Positions 1-7,172 of a stretch of DNA of 10,530 bases are shown here, in pieces; positions within the stretch are counted from its first letter, which is position 1; the number at the start of each line of letters is the position of its first letter. The DNA comes from Prevotella sp. (lineage in GTDB: Bacteria; Bacteroidota; Bacteroidia; Bacteroidales; Bacteroidaceae): the NCBI GenBank assembly GCA_017430675.1, contig JAFRMM010000008.1, positions 1 to 10,530 on the forward strand, written 5' to 3'. Made by a program: the position numbers and the translations under genes. The notes below the pieces were generated by a model. That model ran no database searches. It was given only the letters and a program-made list of their open reading frames with translations, and was not told where the DNA came from.

Positions 1-1
1 C

Positions 2-889
2 TTCGAGCGCCATGAGGACAATAGTGTCTGGGCTGACCTCACCAACGAGGGCCTGGATCAGAAGTTGTTGCTTCGTAGCGACGGCACCAGTGTCTATATG
101 ACGCAGGACATCGGCACCGCCGAGATGCGATTCCAAGACTATCCCATCGATAAGATGATTTACGTTGTGGGTAACGAACAGAACTACCACTTCCAGGTGC
201 TCTCCATCCTGCTCGACCGTCTGGGCTTCAAGTGGGGCAAGGAACTCACACATTTCTCTTACGGTATGGTGGAACTGCCCAATGGTAAGATGAAGTCGCG
301 TGAAGGAACGGTGGTGGATGCCGACGACCTGATGCAGTTGATGGTCGATGATGCCCTGAAAACCTCGATGGAATTGGGAAAATTCGACGATATGAGTGAG
401 GAAGAGCGCAACGAGATTGCCCGCATCGTGGGTATGGGTGCCCTGAAGTACTTCATCCTGAAGGTCGATGCCCGTAAGAACATGCTCTTCAACCCCGAGG
501 AAAGTATCGATTTCAACGGTAATACCGGGCCCTTCATCCAATATACCTATGCCCGTATCCGCTCGATCCTCCGCAAGGCTGAGGCCGAAGGACTGCGATC
601 TGCAATTTCTAACATCGGACTTAACGACAAAGAAGTAGAACTGATCCAGAAGATGAACGAGTTCGGTGCTGCCGTCGAGCAGGCTGGTAAGGATTATTCG
701 CCCAGCGGCATCGCCAACTACTGCTACGAACTGACGAAAGTCTTCAACCAGTTCTACCATGACTACTCGATCCTTAACGAGCCTGATGAGCAGAAGAAAC
801 TCGTACGCCTGATGCTGGCTAAGAATGTCGCAAAGATCATCAAGAGTGGGATGTGCCTCCTTGGTATCGAGGTCCCTGAAAGAATGTAG
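2..889 (+). CDS. argS: Arginyl-tRNA synthetase, C-terminal half (partial)
   Basis: Class Ia aminoacyl-tRNA synthetase that charges tRNA-Arg with arginine in the cytoplasm. The gene is cut by the window edge; 295 residues are visible, roughly half of a protein that is usually near 590 residues. The reading frame is open from base 2. The visible part starts in the later part of the Rossmann catalytic core (LLRSDGTSVYMTQDIGTA), continues through the signature loop KMKSRE (visible residues 96-101, bases 287-304), which stands in for KMSKS, and ends in the helical DALR-type anticodon-binding domain (SYARIRSILRKAE-like segment, then a final LLGIEVPERM). The KMKSREGTVVDADD form matches ArgRS of Bacteroidetes as I recall them, so I do not treat it as a defect. 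It stops at TAG 887-889, right before a CCTAGG repeat array. Identification is secure. Confidence 0.96.
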   Translation, partial: FERHEDNSVWADLTNEGLDQKLLLRSDGTSVYMTQDIGTAEMRFQDYPIDKMIYVVGNEQNYHFQVLSILLDRLGFKWGKELTHFSYGMVELPNGKMKSREGTVVDADDLMQLMVDDALKTSMELGKFDDMSEEERNEIARIVGMGALKYFILKVDARKNMLFNPEESIDFNGNTGPFIQYTYARIRSILRKAEAEGLRSAISNIGLNDKEVELIQKMNEFGAAVEQAGKDYSPSGIANYCYELTKVFNQFYHDYSILNEPDEQKKLVRLMLAKNVAKIIKSGMCLLGIEVPERM

Positions 890-890
890 T

Positions 891-950
891 ACCTAGGATC
901 ACCTAGGAAACCCTAGGCAACCCTAGGCAATCCTAAGAAAAACCTAATAG
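891..950. repeat. 10-base tandem repeat with CCTAGG palindromes
   Basis: Six consecutive 10-base units fill the gap between argS and the RNase H gene. Four carry a perfect CCTAGG palindrome at exactly 10-base spacing (892-897, 902-907, 912-917, 922-927). The fifth is degenerate (CCTAAG, 932-937) and the sixth more so (CCTAAT, 943-948). A 10-base period places the palindromes on nearly one face of the helix. No promoter or terminator is visible here. Function unknown: protein-binding array, or simple slippage-derived repeat. Confidence 0.85.
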
Positions 951-952
951 CA

Positions 953-1414
953 ATGATTCAGAATCCTCCCGACTACCGCAACGATACCGTACTTCCCCTT
1001 CCGATGGAAGTGCGGGCTGATGCATGGGCGGTGGATGCCGCCTGTTCGGGGAATCCCGGGCCGATGGAATATCAGGCGATAGACCTGCAGACGGGCTATC
1101 GCGTGTTCCATTACGGGCCGATCCACGGCACGAATAATATCGGGGAGTTCCTGGCTATCGTTCATGCCCTGGCGCTTTGTTGGCAACAGGGTCTGCACGA
1201 CAAGACCATCTATTCAGACAGTTATAATGCCATCCTCTGGGTGACGAAGCGGAAGTGTAAGACCAAGTTGGAGCGCACACCACAGACAGAACAACTTTAT
1301 AATATCATCGCCCGTGCCGAGTACTGGCTCCAGACGCATAACTTCCGCAATCCCATTATCAAGTGGGAGACTCAGAAATGGGGTGAGGTGCCTGCCGACT
1401 TCGGTAGGAAATAG
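953..1414 (+). CDS. RNase H family protein
   Basis: 153-residue protein of the RNase H fold, expected to cleave the RNA strand of RNA-DNA hybrids. The four acidic positions of an RNase HI active site are all present: Asp28 in VDAACSGNPGP on the first strand, Glu65 in GTNNIGEFLA, Asp89 in IYSDSYNAILWV, and Asp149 near the C-terminus (EVPADFGRK). About 20 extra residues precede the first strand, so an internal Met18 is an alternative start; I kept ATG 953 because it is the first in frame after the repeat array, but no clear ribosome binding site decides the matter. I see no promoter between argS and this gene, so read-through from argS is likely. It converges on ribD with only two bases between the stop codons, leaving no room for a terminator between them. 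An exact subfamily (RNase HI or a viroplasmin-like relative) cannot be assigned by eye. Confidence 0.85.
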   Translation: MIQNPPDYRNDTVLPLPMEVRADAWAVDAACSGNPGPMEYQAIDLQTGYRVFHYGPIHGTNNIGEFLAIVHALALCWQQGLHDKTIYSDSYNAILWVTKRKCKTKLERTPQTEQLYNIIARAEYWLQTHNFRNPIIKWETQKWGEVPADFGRK

Positions 1415-1416
1415 AC

Positions 1417-2337
1417 TTACGGGTGGCTGTAAGTCACAATCACATGATCGTCAAACTGCTGTTTCCCAGATACCTTTACATTCGCAGGAATCTGGGGAGC
1501 GCGTGTGCCGTCACTGACCGTGAGCGCCAGATTGGTCTCTACCCGAATCTCATCCCACAGGTTCTGCATCAGGAAAGAACGGAGTGTCTGGGCACCACCT
1601 TCGACGATCAGCGATTGGATATGATGGGCGTACAGACTCTCCAGATTCAGGGGGTGGGCATGGTCGATGACTAACCGCTTGGGGTCAGGCCCGTCCCATT
1701 CACGTACGTTCAGTTGCGGGTGGTCGCGCTCTTCCGTTACACGTCCCACCAGAATGGCATCCTCCTCGGCACGGAGTTTATGTGAGAGCATCTTCGTGAA
1801 CTCAGAGGATATCTGCGTCGGCTGGTAGTGGTCGTCGATAAAGCCGTTGGCCGTCTGTGCCCATTTCAGGATGATATAGGGCCTGTTTTCCCGATGGAAT
1901 CTGAAGAAACGGCGGTTCAGATCCTGACATTCTGCTTCGAGCACGCCGACCTCCACCTCAATGCCCGACTCGCGGAGTTTGCGGATGCCACGACCCTGTA
2001 CCTCGGCAAACTCATCGATGCAGCCCACAACCACACGCCTGACACCTTTCTTGATAATCAGGTCAGCGCAGGGCGGTGTCTTGCCGTAGTGCGAACATGG
2101 CTCCAGGCTCACATAGATTGTCGCCTTTTTCAGCAGTGGTTCATCTTCAGCACGTACCGATGCAAAGGCATTCACCTCGGCATGGCCCTCGCCACAGCGC
2201 ACATGATAGCCCTCGCCGATAATCCGGCCCTTGTGAACGATGACCGCTCCCACCATCGGGTTCGGCTTTGCATTCTGCTGCCCGTTCTTCGCCAGTTGAA
2301 TGCAGCGGCGCATGTATTTTTCGTCCTCAGTCATCAT
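1417..2337 (-). CDS. ribD: Bifunctional riboflavin biosynthesis deaminase/reductase RibD
   Basis: Two-domain cytoplasmic enzyme of riboflavin synthesis: deamination of the diaminopyrimidine product of GTP cyclohydrolase II, then NADPH-dependent reduction of the ribosyl side chain. The N-terminal deaminase has the zinc site in order: HAE (His52, catalytic Glu54) and PCSHYGKTPPC (Cys81, Cys90), preceded by KPNPMVGAVIV. The C-terminal reductase has RPYIILKWAQTANGFID, VGRVTEERDHPQL, RLVID (221-225) and LIVEGG (243-248). Only 17 residues separate the last two motifs, much less than in E. coli RibD (about 60 as I recall), and the whole protein is 306 residues against 367, so the reductase domain is compact; both motifs are intact and the frame is unbroken. 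Two adjacent ATG codons (2337 and 2334) could each start it. No FMN riboswitch is recognisable in the 140 bases upstream, and no other rib gene is nearby. Confidence 0.95.
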   Translation of the reverse strand: MMTEDEKYMRRCIQLAKNGQQNAKPNPMVGAVIVHKGRIIGEGYHVRCGEGHAEVNAFASVRAEDEPLLKKATIYVSLEPCSHYGKTPPCADLIIKKGVRRVVVGCIDEFAEVQGRGIRKLRESGIEVEVGVLEAECQDLNRRFFRFHRENRPYIILKWAQTANGFIDDHYQPTQISSEFTKMLSHKLRAEEDAILVGRVTEERDHPQLNVREWDGPDPKRLVIDHAHPLNLESLYAHHIQSLIVEGGAQTLRSFLMQNLWDEIRVETNLALTVSDGTRAPQIPANVKVSGKQQFDDHVIVTYSHP

Positions 2338-2382
2338 TTTTTATCTTTTTACTATTTTACCTTTTTGTTTTTTCTTATCTTT

Positions 2383-2395
2383 GAGACTCCGTCTC
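2383..2395. repeat. Short inverted repeat in the ribD-prmC divergent region
   Basis: GAGAC, TCC, GTCTC forms a 5-bp perfect stem with a 3-base loop, 46 bases upstream of the ribD start. It may lie in the ribD leader or be part of a regulatory site. The stem is short, so it could be chance. Confidence 0.35.
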
Positions 2396-2418
2396 GAAAT
2401 CAGGCTGCATCTCGGAAA

Positions 2419-2445
2419 TGCAAATAAATCGCAATTTATTTTGCA
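2419..2445. promoter_or_regulatory. Dyad element overlapping the prmC -33 box
   Basis: TGCAAATAAAT (2419-2429) is matched by ATTTATTTTGCA (2434-2445), its reverse complement apart from one extra T, with a 4-base spacer. The right arm contains the TTTG of the prmC promoter, so a protein bound here would cover the promoter. It could be an operator or simply an AT-rich promoter upstream region. Confidence 0.5.
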
Positions 2446-2470
2446 ATTCGCTCGATTTGCACTAATTTTG
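2440..2470 (+). promoter_or_regulatory. Bacteroidetes-type promoter of the prmC-recX-comF operon
   Basis: TTTG at 2440-2443, a 19-base spacer, and TAATTTTG at 2463-2470 match the Bacteroidetes primary sigma factor consensus (TTTG, about 19 bases, TAnnTTTG). The -7 box ends only 8 bases before the prmC ATG, so the predicted transcript has a leader of just a few bases or none. Confidence 0.75.
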
Positions 2471-2478
2471 TACCCGCT

Positions 2479-3348
2479 ATGACATACGAAACACTCTGGC
2501 ACAGACTAACGGATCTCTATGGGGCAGACGAGGCCAAAGCGATCGTCCGCGGGGTACTTGACGTGCGCTTTGGCATGTCATTAGCAGACATTCTTTGCGG
2601 CAAAGTTACAGAATTATCCGCAAACGACCAAGAAGAACTCGAAAAAATCATGCAAAGATTAGAGAAAGGGGAGCCCGTACAATATATATTAGGTGTCGCT
2701 GACTTCTGCGGACGGCTGTTCCAAGTGGAGCCGGGTGTGCTCATTCCCCGTCCTGAGACAGCCGAACTCTGCCGATGGATTACCTTACACGTGAGATCAT
2801 CGGATCTCACAGCGTGCCTGTCCCCGTGTGAGGTGCTGGATATCGGGACGGGTAGCGGGTGCATCGCCATTACGCTGGCCCTTGACATTCCCGGCAGTAG
2901 GGTGACGGCTTGGGAGATTGCTGATGAGGCCCTGCACATCGCCCAAAGGAATGCCAATGCCCTTGGTGCCGACGTCACTTTCGTGCATCAAGATGCCTTG
3001 ACTCCCTCTGATGAACTTGGACGCTGGGATCTCATCGTCAGTAATCCGCCTTATATCTGTCCTGAAGAACGCGATGGAATGGAGAAAAACGTGCTTGATT
3101 ACGAACCGCATGAGGCTCTCTTTGGCCCGGAAGGAGACCCAGCCCTGTTCTATAAACGTATCGGCGACTATGCCATCCATGCGCTTAAGTCTGGTGGTAT
3201 GCTCTTCTTCGAACTGAATCCCCTGACGGCAGATGTCGTCAGTGACCATCTCACCCGTCTTGGATTTCAGGATATAGAGATCCGCCCAGACCAGTTTGGC
3301 AGACAACGGATGTTGAAAGTTGTAAAACCCCAAATAGAATCACTATGA
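2479..3348 (+). CDS. prmC: Release factor glutamine N5-methyltransferase PrmC
   Basis: SAM-dependent methyltransferase that methylates the glutamine of the GGQ motif in peptide release factors RF1 and RF2, raising termination efficiency. The 289 residues have the usual layout: a helical N-terminal substrate-binding domain (1 to about 85), the PGVLIPRPETAEL linker (86-98), a SAM-binding loop DIGTGSGCIAI (121-131), and the catalytic NPPY (189-192) that contacts the target glutamine. Length is normal. It has its own promoter at 2440-2470 and a very short predicted leader. Its TGA overlaps the recX start codon (ATGA, 3345-3348), so translation of recX is probably coupled. A perfect 8-bp palindrome (2791-2798 with 2803-2810) lies in the linker between domains. 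Confidence 0.95.
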   Translation: MTYETLWHRLTDLYGADEAKAIVRGVLDVRFGMSLADILCGKVTELSANDQEELEKIMQRLEKGEPVQYILGVADFCGRLFQVEPGVLIPRPETAELCRWITLHVRSSDLTACLSPCEVLDIGTGSGCIAITLALDIPGSRVTAWEIADEALHIAQRNANALGADVTFVHQDALTPSDELGRWDLIVSNPPYICPEERDGMEKNVLDYEPHEALFGPEGDPALFYKRIGDYAIHALKSGGMLFFELNPLTADVVSDHLTRLGFQDIEIRPDQFGRQRMLKVVKPQIESL

Positions 3349-3833
3349 AAGAAATGACCGAACAGGAAGCCTACTTACGGCTGACCATCCTCTGTGCCCA
3401 GGCAGAGCACTGCGAGCAGGAGATGCGCGACAAGATGAAACACTGGAAACTCGATGAAACCACACAAGACCGTATCATCGCCCGACTCATCAAGGAACGT
3501 TACATCGACGAAGAACGTTATGCCCGTGCTTTCGTGAAAGACAAGATCCGCTATAACAAGTGGGGTCGCCGTAAGGTGCAACAGGCGCTCTGGCAGAAGC
3601 AGATTGACAACGGCATCCAACAGCGTGTACTCGATGAAATCGACGAAAAAGACTATCTTGGCGTACTCCGGCCTCTTCTCCTGCAGAAGCGGAAGGCTAC
3701 GAAAGCAGGAAGCGACTACGAACTGAACCAGAAACTCGTCCGCTTTGCTCTCGGACGCGGCTTCACCTTCGACATCATCCGCCAGTGTCTCGACGTGGAT
3801 GAAGATACGGATTGTACCGATGAAACCGATTAG
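3345..3833 (+). CDS. recX: RecX-family regulatory protein
   Basis: 162-residue all-helical protein of the RecX/OraA family, which binds RecA filaments and limits recombinase activity. Family features seen are three-helix repeats containing RLIKERYIDEERYARAFV (about residues 46-63) and KWGRRKVQQALWQKQI (about 72-87), with a C-terminal repeat ending in LVRFALGRGFTFDIIRQCL. No recA is in the window, so partner and role come from the family. It starts inside the prmC stop codon and its 3' end overlaps comF by 14 bases, placing it in the middle of a tightly packed operon. The acidic tail (DVDEDTDCTDETD) is a consequence of that overlap or a lineage trait. Confidence 0.9.
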   Translation: MKEMTEQEAYLRLTILCAQAEHCEQEMRDKMKHWKLDETTQDRIIARLIKERYIDEERYARAFVKDKIRYNKWGRRKVQQALWQKQIDNGIQQRVLDEIDEKDYLGVLRPLLLQKRKATKAGSDYELNQKLVRFALGRGFTFDIIRQCLDVDEDTDCTDETD

Positions 3834-4521
3834 TTTCTGGCACCGCCTCCTCGACCTGATCTCTCCCAGATGCTGTGTCGTCTGCGGCCATCGTCTCACG
3901 GTGACCGAGGAAATCGTCTGCGCTCGTTGTAATTTCCATTTGCCACGGACGGGATTCCAGAAAACCCCGTATGAGAACGAGATGGCCAAGTTGTTCTGGG
4001 CACAGATTCCCATAGAGCGGGCATCCGCTCTCTTCTATTATGAGGCTCATGCCGAGTCAGCCAACCTCCTCTATGAATTGAAATACAAGAATCACCCAGA
4101 GGTTGGTGAAGTACTGGGGCGGATGATTGCCAAGGAACTGAAACCCTCCGGATTCTTCGATGGAATCGATGGAATTGTGCCTGTTCCACTTGCAAAAAAG
4201 CGTCAGCGTCAGCGTGGCTATAACCAGAGTATGGAGATTGCCCGTGGCCTTAGCGAGATCACCTCTCTGCCTGTTTGTCATCAAGTAGTAAGACGGACCA
4301 CCTATGAGGGCAGTCAGACAAGTAAGGACCGTTGGGAACGTAACGAGAATGTGGAGCACGTCTTTGAACTGATTGATGCGACGGCAGTCCATGGTAAACA
4401 TCTGCTCATTGTTGATGATGTTGTCACTACAGGGGCTACCGTTCTCGCCTGTGCCAAAGAACTGGTGAAAGCCGGTGATGTGAAGATCAGCATTCTTGCC
4501 CTTGGCTTTGCCAAGAGTTAG
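3820..4521 (+). CDS. comF: ComF-family phosphoribosyltransferase-like protein
   Basis: 233-residue ComF-family protein. An N-terminal zinc ribbon is formed by Cys19-x2-Cys22 and Cys34-x2-Cys37, followed by a phosphoribosyltransferase-fold domain with VPVPLAKKRQRQRGYNQS (120-137) and the PRPP-binding loop LLIVDDVVTTGAT (195-207). The family is needed for DNA uptake in competent bacteria and related to GntX; its exact reaction is not settled, and no other competence gene is nearby. I chose ATG 3820 because it starts directly before the conserved FWHRLLDLISPRCC segment. The frame is open further upstream (to ATG 3745), but that extension reads recX in another frame. The start overlaps the last 14 bases of recX. 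Confidence 0.9.
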   Translation: MKPISFWHRLLDLISPRCCVVCGHRLTVTEEIVCARCNFHLPRTGFQKTPYENEMAKLFWAQIPIERASALFYYEAHAESANLLYELKYKNHPEVGEVLGRMIAKELKPSGFFDGIDGIVPVPLAKKRQRQRGYNQSMEIARGLSEITSLPVCHQVVRRTTYEGSQTSKDRWERNENVEHVFELIDATAVHGKHLLIVDDVVTTGATVLACAKELVKAGDVKISILALGFAKS

Positions 4522-4554
4522 GAAAAAATGTATAATACCTATAAATAATGTTTC

Positions 4555-4602
4555 AAAAGCGAATCAAAATCGGATAAAGACACTTTTTATTGACGCTTTT
4601 TT
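4555..4602 (+). terminator. Possible weak terminator after comF
   Basis: AAAAGCG (4555-4561) pairs with CGCTTTT (4594-4600), followed by more T. The stem is 7 bp with a 32-base loop that has some further A-T pairing. It lies between comF and the next promoter, but the long loop makes it doubtful. Confidence 0.25.
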
Positions 4603-4604
4603 AC

Positions 4605-4612
4605 TATTTTTG
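4605..4612 (+). promoter_or_regulatory. Promoter -7 box for the Sel1-repeat gene
   Basis: TATTTTTG matches TAnnTTTG and ends 19 bases before ATG 4632. The -33 region is weak: only a T-rich stretch (4584-4588) sits at the right distance and lacks the G. The position of this box argues against the in-frame upstream ATG at 4590, because transcription would begin after it. Confidence 0.6.
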
Positions 4613-4631
4613 CACCGAAAATGAGAAGAAT

Positions 4632-5201
4632 ATGAAGAAATTAATGATGGTCATGCTTGTATTATTGTCCAGCATGACGACATTTGCCCAGAGTGCGGAT
4701 AAACTCTATAAGGAGGGTAAGGCACACTATGACGCGAAGGATTATTCAAAGGCCGTGCCAAAGTTGAAGGCTGCGGCCGAGAAGGGTCATAAGAAGGCGC
4801 AATACCGTCTCGGCCTATGCTATGACAAGGGAAGAGGTGTGACCGAGAACGATGCCCAGGCCTTCCAGTGGTATTCCAAGTCGGCTGCCCAAGGCTACCA
4901 TAAAGCGCAGTACCAGTTGGGAAAGTGTTACAAGGACGGTGAGGGCGTGACGAAAGACCGTAAGAAGGCCGTAGATTATTTTTCGAAAGCCGCCAAGCAG
5001 GACAATGCCGATGCCCAGTACCAGTTGGCCAAGGCCTATCTCAAGGGCAAGGGAGTTGCCGCCGATGAGGCCCAGGCGAAGTCATGGCTGAAGAAGGCCG
5101 TCAAGAACGAGAAAGACGGTGACAAGATTCTGAAGAAGATCAAAGAGGATGCCTCCGAAGGTGACGAAGACGCACGTAAGATGCTGACCCTGCTGAAATA
5201 A
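4632..5201 (+). CDS. Secreted Sel1-repeat protein
   Basis: 189-residue protein with a signal peptide (MKKLMMVMLVLLSSMTTFAQ, cleavage probably around residue 20) and Sel1-like repeats, short alpha-alpha solenoid units that mediate protein contacts. The repeats keep a 36-residue period starting near residues 40, 76, 112 and 148. The first three are clear (AQYRLGLCYDKGRGV, AQYQLGKCYKDGEGV, AQYQLAKAYLKGKGV) and the fourth is degenerate. Lysine is abundant. ATG 4632 was preferred over ATG 4590 because it begins the signal peptide and lies after the promoter box. The outer-membrane protein gene follows 13 bases later with no terminator between, so the two are probably co-transcribed; the Sel1 protein may act in the periplasm with that protein. 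The specific partner is unknown. Confidence 0.85.
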   Translation: MKKLMMVMLVLLSSMTTFAQSADKLYKEGKAHYDAKDYSKAVPKLKAAAEKGHKKAQYRLGLCYDKGRGVTENDAQAFQWYSKSAAQGYHKAQYQLGKCYKDGEGVTKDRKKAVDYFSKAAKQDNADAQYQLAKAYLKGKGVAADEAQAKSWLKKAVKNEKDGDKILKKIKEDASEGDEDARKMLTLLK

Positions 5202-5214
5202 TATCAATCAGAAA

Positions 5215-6519
5215 ATGAGAGCAATTCTATTTCTTCTATTGTTTAACTTCTCTGCTATCCAGGCACAAGAGAAGGAACATTTCATAGACTCTACATCTGT
5301 TGTCACCAATTCTTTCTGGGATAACTGGTATGGACAACTTGGCGTGGACATGAACCTGTTGTTTCCGACAGGACATAATTTGAAAGACGTTTTTCCTAAT
5401 GGAAAATCCTTTGGTATCAATGTAGCCGTTGGGAAGTGGTTCTCTCCAGAGTTTGGAGGCCGCTTCAAACTCAATTGGGGGAATGGTATTCTGAAGAATA
5501 ACCATAATACATGGTTGGCACCGTATGGTGAACCGGGTGAGAATCATCGTAGAGGCGGTTTTATTACTTTTATTGGGGACATTAACTTAAATATCCACAA
5601 TTTGTTTGGTATATATCGGCCAGACAGGAAATGGAATCTGATTGTTGCCCCTCGTGCAGGCGGGTGGATACATGTTGGCAACGGCAATGGTGCGCCCGTC
5701 ATGGGCATAGGCGTTATTAACACCTACCGTCTGACAGACAAATGGCGACTGTTTGCCGATGTGGGTTATCATTTTGTATCGAGCGTCAATGGCGTATATT
5801 CAGGTACAGGAAGCAGCAGTAATGGTTATGCAGATATCAATATCGGTATAGAAATGGATTTGTCTGAAAACGTGTTCCACAAAACATCCGACCAGGCGGA
5901 TATCCATTCCGATGGCACAGTGATTAACTCTTTCTGGGATAACTGGTTTGCTCAGTTCGGTTTAGGAATGTCGCTCCTTAATCCATACGGAACAAACTTT
6001 GCCAATGTGTTTCCCAATGGTAGTACCTTGGGCATCAACCTCGGCATAGGCAAGTGGTTTACGCCTGATGTGGGCGTACGTGGGGGCCTGAACTGGCAGA
6101 ATGGTATTCTGGTAAACCATCATGCAACCTATTTAGAGCCGGGAGAAGACTCTAAGGCTGATCCTAATAAGCACGGTTTTGTGATATTGTATGCAGATGT
6201 GTTCTGCAATCTTCATCATATAATTGCCGGCTATGACGAGTCAAGGAAATGGAATGCCATCTTCTTCCCTAGGATGGGTATAGGTTGGAACTTTTCTTCG
6301 GAAAATCAAGAATGCCCAGTGCTTGGCTTTGGTACGGAACAGACATACAAGATCAATGACCGCCTGAAGTTGTTTGCTGACTTGGCTTATCAGGTAACAA
6401 CAGGAGGATTCCTCGATGACAAATTCAAAACAGGTGCCACTGGCAGTAGTGGCTGGTTTGACCTGAATATTGGCGTGCAATATGAATTCGGCTATAATAA
6501 GTGGAAAAAGATGAAATAG
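5215..6519 (+). CDS. Outer-membrane protein with two tandem beta-barrel-like domains
   Basis: 434 residues: a signal peptide (about 1-18, ending AIQAQ) and two homologous halves, about 29-216 and 235-426. The halves align with an offset of 206 residues and no gaps over the first 65 or so positions: FWDNW (34 and 240), FPNG (60 and 266), GKWF (73 and 279), LNWxNGIL (86 and 292), RKWN (138 and 344); LFAD and the final NIG are shifted by only one to three more. Alternating hydrophobic and aromatic strands and Gly/Asn-rich turns fit outer-membrane beta-strands. The halves resemble the N-terminal barrel seen in some Bacteroidetes OmpA-like proteins (recall), but no peptidoglycan-binding OmpA domain follows. 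The last strand (VQYEF) is trailed by a short lysine-rich tail rather than ending in Phe. The gene is more A+T-rich than pyrE and argH. Function unknown. Confidence 0.75.
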   Translation: MRAILFLLLFNFSAIQAQEKEHFIDSTSVVTNSFWDNWYGQLGVDMNLLFPTGHNLKDVFPNGKSFGINVAVGKWFSPEFGGRFKLNWGNGILKNNHNTWLAPYGEPGENHRRGGFITFIGDINLNIHNLFGIYRPDRKWNLIVAPRAGGWIHVGNGNGAPVMGIGVINTYRLTDKWRLFADVGYHFVSSVNGVYSGTGSSSNGYADINIGIEMDLSENVFHKTSDQADIHSDGTVINSFWDNWFAQFGLGMSLLNPYGTNFANVFPNGSTLGINLGIGKWFTPDVGVRGGLNWQNGILVNHHATYLEPGEDSKADPNKHGFVILYADVFCNLHHIIAGYDESRKWNAIFFPRMGIGWNFSSENQECPVLGFGTEQTYKINDRLKLFADLAYQVTTGGFLDDKFKTGATGSSGWFDLNIGVQYEFGYNKWKKMK

Positions 6520-6537
6520 GAATAATAAGAGTAACGT

Positions 6538-7170
6538 ATGGAAATCAAGAATCAATTTGCCCGGAAGTTGATGGAGATACAGGCCATCAAGTTGCAGCCG
6601 GAAGAGCCCTTCACATGGGCCTCGGGCTGGAAGTCACCCATCTATACCGACAACCGCAAGACGCTGTCGTTCCCCCAACTGCGCTCGTTCGTGAAGTTGG
6701 AACTCTGCCATGCTATCCAGGAGAACTTCCCTGAGGCTGAGGCAGTGGCTGGTGTTGCCACGGGTGCTATCGCCCAGGGTGCGCTCGTCGCCGACCAACT
6801 GGAACTGCCCTACAGTTATGTGCGTCCGAAGCCGAAGGATCATGGCATGGGCAACCAGGTGGAAGGTGAGATCAAGAAGGGTGCGAAGGTCGTGGTCGTG
6901 GAGGATCTGATCTCTACCGGCGGCTCGTCGCTGAAGGCCGTGGCTGCCCTGCGCGAATATGGCGTGGAGGTGATCGGCATGGTGGCTTCGTTCACCTATG
7001 GCTTCCCTGTGGCAGAGGAGGCTTTCAAGGAGGCTGGCGTGAAACTCATCACCCTGAGCAACTACGAGGCCGTGATCGAGGAAGCCGCCAAGACGGGATA
7101 TATCAAGGAGGAAGACAAGGCCGTGCTCGCCGAGTGGCGCAAGTCCCCCTCTACCTGGAAGCAGGATTAA
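6538..7170 (+). CDS. pyrE: Orotate phosphoribosyltransferase
   Basis: Fifth step of de novo pyrimidine synthesis: joins orotate and PRPP to give orotidine 5'-phosphate in the cytoplasm. The 210 residues show the orotate-binding segment FTWASGWKSPIYTDNR (25-40), GVATGAIAQGALVADQL (72-88), the mobile catalytic loop RPKPKDHG (96-103) with its lysine and histidine, and the PRPP loop VVVVEDLISTGGS (118-130). Length is normal. It starts 18 bases after the outer-membrane protein gene, with no terminator between, so it may be read through from that gene or have a promoter hidden in its 3' end. A heptamer repeat separates it from the next gene. Confidence 0.96.
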   Translation: MEIKNQFARKLMEIQAIKLQPEEPFTWASGWKSPIYTDNRKTLSFPQLRSFVKLELCHAIQENFPEAEAVAGVATGAIAQGALVADQLELPYSYVRPKPKDHGMGNQVEGEIKKGAKVVVVEDLISTGGSSLKAVAALREYGVEVIGMVASFTYGFPVAEEAFKEAGVKLITLSNYEAVIEEAAKTGYIKEEDKAVLAEWRKSPSTWKQD

Positions 7171-7172
7171 CG

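Noticed and set aside
287..304. Altered KMSKS loop (KMKSRE) in argS as a possible defect
   Set aside because: The form KMKSREGTVVDADD is, as I recall, normal in Bacteroidetes ArgRS, and the rest of the protein is intact.
1828..2427. Long plus-strand open frame of 199 residues
   Set aside because: It lies antisense to ribD, whose motifs are complete on the minus strand, and has no recognisable domain.
2338..2478. FMN riboswitch upstream of ribD
   Set aside because: The region is AT-rich and only about 140 bases, with no conserved FMN-aptamer segments visible on the minus strand.
3745..3819. N-terminal extension of ComF from ATG 3745
   Set aside because: It is recX sequence in another frame and the extra residues (Ser-rich) have no place in the family.
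4590..4631. N-terminal extension of the Sel1 protein from ATG 4590
   Set aside because: It would precede the -7 promoter box and put 14 residues before a standard signal peptide.
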